Below are positions 50,496 to 55,058 of a stretch of DNA of 55,058 nt, in pieces. The notes beneath the pieces were generated by a model. The model was given only the letters and a program-made list of their open reading frames with translations, was not told the origin of the DNA and searched no databases. Each line of letters begins with the position of its first letter. The stretch's first letter is position 1. Both the position numbers and the translations under genes were made by a program. The stretch spans positions 1 to 55,058 of the forward strand of contig JASLDW010000027.1 in NCBI GenBank assembly GCA_030151365.1, read 5' to 3'. Source of the stretch: Lysobacter sp. (lineage in GTDB: Bacteria; Pseudomonadota; Gammaproteobacteria; Xanthomonadales; Xanthomonadaceae).

Positions 50496-51601
50496 TCGGG
50501 AAATGTCGGTTCGAGGGGGGCGTCGGTGGCGGCGATCACGGCGCCGCCGAGGCATTCGTCGCCATCGTAAAGGACCAGCGATTGTCCCGGCGTCACCGCG
50601 CGTTGCGGCCGCGCGAACCGCACGTCCACGCTGCCATCGTCGCGCGGGATCACGGTGCAGGCTTCCGCCGGCTGGCGATAGCGCGTCTGCGCCAGGCACC
50701 GGAACGATGTGGTGGGCGTTTCGCCGGAAATCCAGTGCATGGTTTCCGAACGCAGGCGGTTTGATTGCAGCCACGGCGAGTCGTGGCCCTGTTCGACATA
50801 GAGGATGTTGCGGGCGACGTCCTTGCCGACGACGTACCACGGCGCGGCATCGCGTCCGCGCACGCCACCGAGTTGCAGGCCGCCACGCTGGCCCAGAGTG
50901 TGGAAGAACACGCCCTGGTGTTCGCCGAGCACGACACCGTCGGGCGTCCTGATCTCGCCGGCCTGCATCGGCAGATATTGCGACAGGAAGGTGCGGAAAT
51001 CGCGTTCGCCGATGAAACAGATGCCGGTGGAATCCTTTTTCGCCGCTGTAGGCAGCTTGGCTTCGGCGGCCATTTTCCGCACATCGGGCTTGTGCAGTTC
51101 GCCCAGCGGAAAACGCGTCGCAGCCAGCTGCGCCTGGCCGAGCTGGTGCAGGAAATAACTCTGGTCCTTGTCGGCGTCGATCGCACGCAGCAGGCGCCAG
51201 CGTCCGTCGCGCTCGTCGATGCGCGCGTAATGACCGGTGGCGATCTGTTCGGCGCCGAGATCGCGGGCAGCATCGAGGAAGTGCTTGAACTTCACTTCGC
51301 GATTGCACAGCACGTCCGGGTTCGGCGTGCGTCCGGCGGCGTATTCGTCGAGGAAGTGGCGGAACACGCCGTCCCAGTATTCGCGGGAGAAATCGCGGAA
51401 ATGGATCGGGATGCCGAGCCGGCCCGCGACCGCGACCGCGTCGCGACGATCGTCTTCGGCGCGGCATTCGCCGCTGCCGTCGTCGGCCCAGTTCTGCATG
51501 AACAGCCCGGCGATCGATTCGCCGTCGTCGCGCAGGCGCAAGGCCGCCACCGAAGAGTCGACGCCTCCGGAGAGTCCGACGATGATCCTTGCCGCGCTCA
51601 C
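50492..51601 (-). CDS. mnmA: tRNA-specific 2-thiouridylase MnmA
   Basis: 369-residue enzyme that thiolates U34 of tRNA-Lys, -Glu and -Gln. Seen: PP-loop GLSGGVDSSVAALRL, the two catalytic cysteines in NPDVLCNREVKF and STGICFIGERDF, and GHYARIDERDG. GTG start at 51601 overlaps the nudJ stop (GTGA); upstream in-frame starts lie inside nudJ. Length equals that of E. coli MnmA (368). Confidence 0.96.
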   Translation of the reverse strand: MSAARIIVGLSGGVDSSVAALRLRDDGESIAGLFMQNWADDGSGECRAEDDRRDAVAVAGRLGIPIHFRDFSREYWDGVFRHFLDEYAAGRTPNPDVLCNREVKFKHFLDAARDLGAEQIATGHYARIDERDGRWRLLRAIDADKDQSYFLHQLGQAQLAATRFPLGELHKPDVRKMAAEAKLPTAAKKDSTGICFIGERDFRTFLSQYLPMQAGEIRTPDGVVLGEHQGVFFHTLGQRGGLQLGGVRGRDAAPWYVVGKDVARNILYVEQGHDSPWLQSNRLRSETMHWISGETPTTSFRCLAQTRYRQPAEACTVIPRDDGSVDVRFARPQRAVTPGQSLVLYDGDECLGGAVIAATDAPLEPTFPE

Positions 51602-52113
51602 TTCAACTGCGCGGCCATGTCGAGCGGATAGCGGCGTCCGGAAAGGAAGTCCTGGGCGACTCGCCACACCATCGGGCTGCGATGGTCGGCCATGCGGGCT
51701 TCCAGTTCCGCCGGTGTCCACCAGTGCGCGGCGATGATCCCGTCATCGAGCGCTCGCGCTGCATCGTGTTCGACCGGTTCCGCGGCGAAGGCGAAACGCA
51801 GGTAATGGCGGCCCGAGCCTTCCGGCACGGGCGGCGCAGTCCACTGATAGGCACCGATGAAGGCGGTCAAGCGCACGTGCCAGCCGGTTTCCTCCAGTGT
51901 TTCGCGCAGGGCGGCCGCCTGCAGGGTTTCGTCGGGTTCGAGATGGCCGGCCGGCTGGTTGATCACCACGCGGCCACCGGCGTTTTCCTCGACCATCAGC
52001 AGCCGGCCATCGCGCACGACGACGGTGGCGACGGTGACGTCGGGTTGCCAGAAGCGGCCTTCGCGATAACTCACATCAAGAATCCCAGTGGAATCAAGCC
52101 ATTGTGCGGTCAT
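51598..52113 (-). CDS. nudJ: Nudix phosphatase NudJ
   Basis: 171-residue Nudix hydrolase, related to E. coli NudJ, which hydrolyses nucleoside triphosphates and HMP-PP. Seen: the Nudix box from Gly (in AGHLEPDETL) to LRETLEETGW, with the REx2EE core; QPAGHLE and HYLRFAFAAEP also match the family. ATG 52113 is chosen; an ATG further upstream would overlap the clpS promoter. First gene of the nudJ-mnmA-hflD operon, divergent from clpS with a 46-bp gap. Confidence 0.92.
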   Translation of the reverse strand: MTAQWLDSTGILDVSYREGRFWQPDVTVATVVVRDGRLLMVEENAGGRVVINQPAGHLEPDETLQAAALRETLEETGWHVRLTAFIGAYQWTAPPVPEGSGRHYLRFAFAAEPVEHDAARALDDGIIAAHWWTPAELEARMADHRSPMVWRVAQDFLSGRRYPLDMAAQLK

Positions 52114-52146
52114 GGCCCGCCCACGTCCATTCAGCGGGCGTCGATT

Positions 52147-52152
52147 TATAAT
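52147..52152 (+). promoter_or_regulatory. -10 box of clpS, predicted leaderless transcript
   Basis: A perfect TATAAT with only 7 nt between it and the clpS ATG at 52160. Transcription would begin at or within 2 nt of the start codon, so clpS mRNA is expected to be leaderless. No good -35 was found. Confidence 0.5.
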
Positions 52153-52159
52153 TGCCCCC

Positions 52160-52480
52160 ATGAGCCAGGAACGCGACGCCGCCCAAGAGCGCGGTACCGT
52201 GGCCGAGGTTGCGCGGCCGGAAACGCAGCCACCTTCGCGCTACGCGGTGCTGATGCTGAACGACGATTTCACCCCGATGGACTTCGTGGTGGAGGTTTTG
52301 ACGCGCTTTTTCGCCATGGACCTGGAGAAGGCGACCCAGATCATGCTCCACGTCCATACCCGCGGCCAGGCCGTCTGCGGGGTCTATACCCGCGACGTCG
52401 CCGAGTCCAAGGCCGGGCAGGTGAACGAATACGCCAGGCTGGAACAGCATCCCTTGTTGTGCCGGGTGGAAAAGGCGTAG
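52160..52480 (+). CDS. clpS: ClpAP adaptor protein ClpS
   Basis: 106-residue adaptor that delivers N-end-rule substrates to ClpA. Seen: core LMLNDDFTPMDFVVEVL, the N-degron pocket residues within DDFTPMDF, HVHTRGQAVCGVYTRDVAE and the C-terminal LEQHPLLCRVEKA. The ATG at 52160 sits 7 nt after a TATAAT, and no ribosome-binding site precedes it, fitting a leaderless message. 44 bp upstream of clpA. Confidence 0.96.
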   Translation: MSQERDAAQERGTVAEVARPETQPPSRYAVLMLNDDFTPMDFVVEVLTRFFAMDLEKATQIMLHVHTRGQAVCGVYTRDVAESKAGQVNEYARLEQHPLLCRVEKA

Positions 52481-52494
52481 CTTCGTCCCCATAA
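52466..52494 (+). promoter_or_regulatory. Possible sigma-32-type promoter of clpA
   Basis: GTGGAA (52466-52471), 15-nt spacer, CCCCATAA (52487-52494), in which the -10 core CCCCAT is perfect but the -35 matches only 4 of 6. It overlaps the 3' end of clpS and would give a short leader before the GGGGAAAG ribosome-binding site of clpA. Tentative. Confidence 0.4.
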
Positions 52495-52524
52495 CGGTCC
52501 CAGACCATCATTGGGGAAAGCTCC

Positions 52525-54822
52525 ATGTTTTCCAAAGACCTCGAGACCACCATCGGCCAGTGCTACAAGCACGCCCGCGAGCAGCGCCACGAATTCATGA
52601 CCGTGGAACACCTGCTGCTGGAGCTGGTCGACAATCCCGCCGCGCGTGAAGTCCTGACCGCCTGTCGCGCCGACATCCCGCGCCTGAAGGCCGACCTGCA
52701 ACGCGCGATCGAAGCCTCGGTCGCAGTGCTGCCGGAAGACGACGGCCGCGATACCCAGCCGACGCTGGGCTTCCAGCGTGTGTTGCAGCGCGCCGTCTAC
52801 CACGTCCAGAGTTCCGGCAAGGCCGAAGTCACCGGCGCTAACGTGCTGGTGGCGATCTTCGGCGAGAAGGATTCGCACGCGGTCTACCTGCTCAACCAGC
52901 AGGACGTGACCCGCCTCGACGTCGTCAATTTCATTTCCCACGGCCTGTCCAAGCATGGCGAGGAGCAGGCGTCGTCCGATGCCTCGCGTTCCGGCGAGGA
53001 AGGCGAGGGCGAGGAGGGCGGCGGCACCGGTGGTGGCGATCCGCTGGCCGAATTCGCGACCAACCTCAACGCCTCGGCGAAGGACGGCAAGATCGATCCG
53101 CTGGTCGGTCGCGCTGACGAAATCGAGCGCACCATCCAGGTGCTGTGCCGTCGCCGCAAGAACAACCCGCTCTATGTCGGCGAAGCTGGCGTCGGCAAGA
53201 CCGCGATCGCCGAAGGCCTGGCCAAGCGGATTGTCGAGGGCGACGTGCCGGAAGTGCTGAAGGACGCGACGATCTTCTCGCTCGACCTCGGCAGCCTGGT
53301 GGCGGGAACGAAGTACCGCGGCGATTTCGAGAAGCGCCTCAAGGCCGTGCTGGCCGCGCTCAAGAAGATCCCGAACGCGGTGCTGTTCATCGACGAGATC
53401 CACACCATCATCGGCGCCGGTTCGGCGTCGGGCGGCACGATGGACGCCAGCAACCTGATCAAGCCAGCGCTGTCGTCGGGCGAACTGCGCTGCATCGGTT
53501 CGACCACCTTCCAGGAATACCGCGGCGTGTTCGAGAAGGACCGCGCGCTTGCGCGTCGTTTCCAGAAGATCGACATCGTCGAGCCGACCGTGCACGAGGC
53601 CGTCGAAATCCTCAAGGGCCTGAAGCCGAAGTACGAGGCGCACCACGGTGTGAGCTATGCGGATGACGCCATCCAGGCCGCGGTCGATCTCTCGGTGAAG
53701 CACATCAACGATCGACTCCTGCCCGACAAGGCGATCGACGTGATCGACGAAGCCGGTGCCCGCCAGCGCATCGTCGCCGAGACTTCGCGCAAGGCGGTGA
53801 TCGACGTCGAGGAGATCGAGACCATCGTCGCCAAGATGGCGCGCATCCCGCCCAAGCAGGTCAACACCAGCGACAAGGACACGCTGCAGCAGCTCGAGCG
53901 CAACCTGAAGATGGTGATCTTCGGCCAGGATCCGGCGATCGAAACGCTGGCTTCGGCGATCAAGCTCGCGCGTTCCGGCTTGGGCAATCCCGACAAGCCG
54001 ATCGGCAGCTTCCTGTTCGCCGGTCCCACCGGCGTCGGCAAGACCGAGGTGACCAAGCAGCTGGCGATGCAGCTCGGCATCGAACTGGTGCGCTTCGACA
54101 TGAGCGAGTACATGGAGCCGCATTCGATCAGTCGCCTGATCGGCGCCCCTCCGGGCTATGTCGGCTTCGACCAGGGCGGTCTGCTGACCGAGAAGATCGT
54201 CAAGACGCCGCATTGCGTGTTGCTGCTGGACGAAGTCGAGAAGGCGCATCCCGACATTTTCAACATCCTGTTGCAGGTGATGGACCGCGGCGTGCTGACC
54301 GATACCAACGGTCGCGAGGCGAATTTCCACAACGTGATCCTGGTGATGACCACCAATGCCGGTGCCGCCCAGGCCGCGCGTCGCAGCATCGGCTTCACCA
54401 AGCAGGACCACAGCACGGATGCGATGGAAGTGATCCGCAAGGGCTTCAGCCCGGAATTCCGCAATCGCCTCGACGCGATCGTGCAGTTCCAGGCGCTGGG
54501 CAGCGATCACATCCTGCGCGTGGTCGACAAGTTCCTGATCGAACTGGAAGCGCAGCTGCAGGAGAAGCACGTCACCCTGTCGGCGACGCAGAAGGCGCGC
54601 GAGTGGCTGGCGCAGAACGGCTTCGATCCGCTGATGGGCGCCCGCCCGATGGCGCGCCTGATCCAGGACAAGGTGAAGCGTCCGCTGGCCGACGAACTGC
54701 TGTTCGGCAAGCTGGTGGAAGGCGGCCATGTCGGCCTCGACGCCAACGACGACGGCCTGGTGCTGAACATCGAAGCCGCCAGCCCGGCGGCGCCGAAGGA
54801 AGAAACCGCGCCGGTGGTGTGA
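52525..54822 (+). CDS. clpA: ATP-dependent Clp protease ATP-binding subunit ClpA
   Basis: 765-residue AAA+ unfoldase of the ClpAP protease. Seen: Clp N domain (RHEFMTVEHLLLELVDNPAA, the ClpS contact), an acidic/Gly-rich linker, AAA-1 with GEAGVGKTAIAEGLA and FIDEIHTIIGAG, AAA-2 with GPTGVGKTEVTKQLA and LLDEVEKAHPD, and the ClpP-binding loop region near GFTKQDH. Length as in E. coli (758). Follows clpS in the same direction and ends at a strong terminator. Confidence 0.97.
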   Translation: MFSKDLETTIGQCYKHAREQRHEFMTVEHLLLELVDNPAAREVLTACRADIPRLKADLQRAIEASVAVLPEDDGRDTQPTLGFQRVLQRAVYHVQSSGKAEVTGANVLVAIFGEKDSHAVYLLNQQDVTRLDVVNFISHGLSKHGEEQASSDASRSGEEGEGEEGGGTGGGDPLAEFATNLNASAKDGKIDPLVGRADEIERTIQVLCRRRKNNPLYVGEAGVGKTAIAEGLAKRIVEGDVPEVLKDATIFSLDLGSLVAGTKYRGDFEKRLKAVLAALKKIPNAVLFIDEIHTIIGAGSASGGTMDASNLIKPALSSGELRCIGSTTFQEYRGVFEKDRALARRFQKIDIVEPTVHEAVEILKGLKPKYEAHHGVSYADDAIQAAVDLSVKHINDRLLPDKAIDVIDEAGARQRIVAETSRKAVIDVEEIETIVAKMARIPPKQVNTSDKDTLQQLERNLKMVIFGQDPAIETLASAIKLARSGLGNPDKPIGSFLFAGPTGVGKTEVTKQLAMQLGIELVRFDMSEYMEPHSISRLIGAPPGYVGFDQGGLLTEKIVKTPHCVLLLDEVEKAHPDIFNILLQVMDRGVLTDTNGREANFHNVILVMTTNAGAAQAARRSIGFTKQDHSTDAMEVIRKGFSPEFRNRLDAIVQFQALGSDHILRVVDKFLIELEAQLQEKHVTLSATQKAREWLAQNGFDPLMGARPMARLIQDKVKRPLADELLFGKLVEGGHVGLDANDDGLVLNIEAASPAAPKEETAPVV

Positions 54823-54836
54823 TTGTTGCAGGAACG

Positions 54837-54864
54837 AAAAAGGCGACCCACGGGTCGCCTTTTT
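54837..54864. terminator. Bidirectional Rho-independent terminator between clpA and infA
   Basis: AAAAAGGCGACCC (54837-54849), loop AC, GGGTCGCCTTTTT (54852-54864), followed by further T residues. The A- and T-runs let it act on both the clpA and the infA transcripts, which converge here. Confidence 0.93.
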
Positions 54865-54886
54865 TTCTTTGCGCGTGTCGCCTCGA

Positions 54887-55058
54887 TCAGCGATGGCGAT
54901 AGGTGATGCGACCCTTGGTCAGGTCGTAGGGCGTCATCTCGACCTTGACGCGGTCGCCGGTCAGGATGCGGATGTAGTTCTTGCGCATGCGCCCGGAAAT
55001 GTGCGCGATGATCTCGTGCCCGTTCTCCAGCTTGACCCGGAACATGGTGTTCGGCAGG
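54887..55058 (-). CDS. infA: Translation initiation factor IF-1 (partial, 5' end beyond window)
   Basis: The C-terminal three quarters of IF-1 are present, about 57 of the usual 72 residues; the start lies beyond position 55058. Seen: FRVKLENGHEIIAHISGRMR, YIRILTGDRVKVEMTPYDL and the end TKGRITYRHR, the OB-fold of IF-1. The clpS-clpA-infA order is standard in gammaproteobacteria. Confidence 0.95.
   Translation of the reverse strand, partial: LPNTMFRVKLENGHEIIAHISGRMRKNYIRILTGDRVKVEMTPYDLTKGRITYRHR

Overview
The window is chromosomal DNA from a high-GC gammaproteobacterium, almost certainly of the Xanthomonadaceae/Lysobacteraceae (Xanthomonas, Lysobacter and relatives). The evidence is gene order: smpB/ratA/rnfH, bamE/fur, recN-hrcA-grpE-dnaK-dnaJ-dapB, carAB-greA-rpfE-recJ, prfB-lysS, an rpfB-like acyl-CoA ligase, acnA (rpfA) and acnB, then hflD-mnmA-nudJ and clpS-clpA-infA. 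The species cannot be told from the sequence. Forty-six protein genes are supported, the last cut by the window edge. No tRNA, rRNA, CRISPR array, insertion sequence, integrase or replication origin was seen.

Region by region. 1-6.2 kb: a CHASE/PAS histidine kinase, the trans-translation factor SmpB, RatA/RnfH, the outer-membrane assembly lipoprotein BamE, Fur and RecN. 6.3-12.6 kb: the heat-shock cluster hrcA, grpE, dnaK, dnaJ, with good sigma-32-type promoters before grpE and dnaK and a TMEM175-type potassium-channel gene wedged between dnaK and dnaJ, then dapB. 12.6-15.2 kb, opposite strand: a tight three-gene unit of an Lgt-like membrane enzyme, a radical-SAM protein resembling archaeal tetraether lipid synthase, and a small membrane protein, a candidate lipid-modification system. 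15.3-22.8 kb: carAB, greA, rpfE, recJ. 22.8-28.6 kb: an accessory block of a Tat-exported bicovalent flavoprotein, a membrane LytTR regulator and a VIT/VWA/TPR/DUF2135 surface protein. 28.7-39.7 kb: prfB with its programmed frameshift, lysS, an rpfB-like ligase bracketed by a 90-bp repeat, acnA, an AbrB/PIN toxin-antitoxin pair, and acnB. The DSF quorum-sensing genes rpfF, rpfC and rpfG, which in Xanthomonas lie between rpfB and lysS, are not here.

39.7-49.9 kb is a defence island between acnB and hflD, with no visible integrase. It has three arms: (1) an adenosine-deaminase/HAM1/SIR2 operon matching the Kongming (KomABC) anti-phage system; (2) a leftward operon of a sigma-70-like factor, an unknown 185-residue protein, and a giant ImmA/IrrE-UvrD-nuclease fusion; (3) a divergent rightward operon of a ubiquitin-like/E2 fusion, a JAB/E1 fusion and a DUF6527 zinc protein. 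Arms 2 and 3 share one control region with an inverted repeat, and I propose that they form one regulated ubiquitin-like defence system. The E1-like protein has serines where canonical E1s carry the catalytic cysteine, and the E2-like domain has no cysteine at a plausible active site.

The window closes with hflD-mnmA-nudJ (overlapping, leftward), clpS-clpA (rightward, clpS probably leaderless), a strong bidirectional terminator and the 3' part of infA. Functions are read from motifs and family knowledge; no database search was run.
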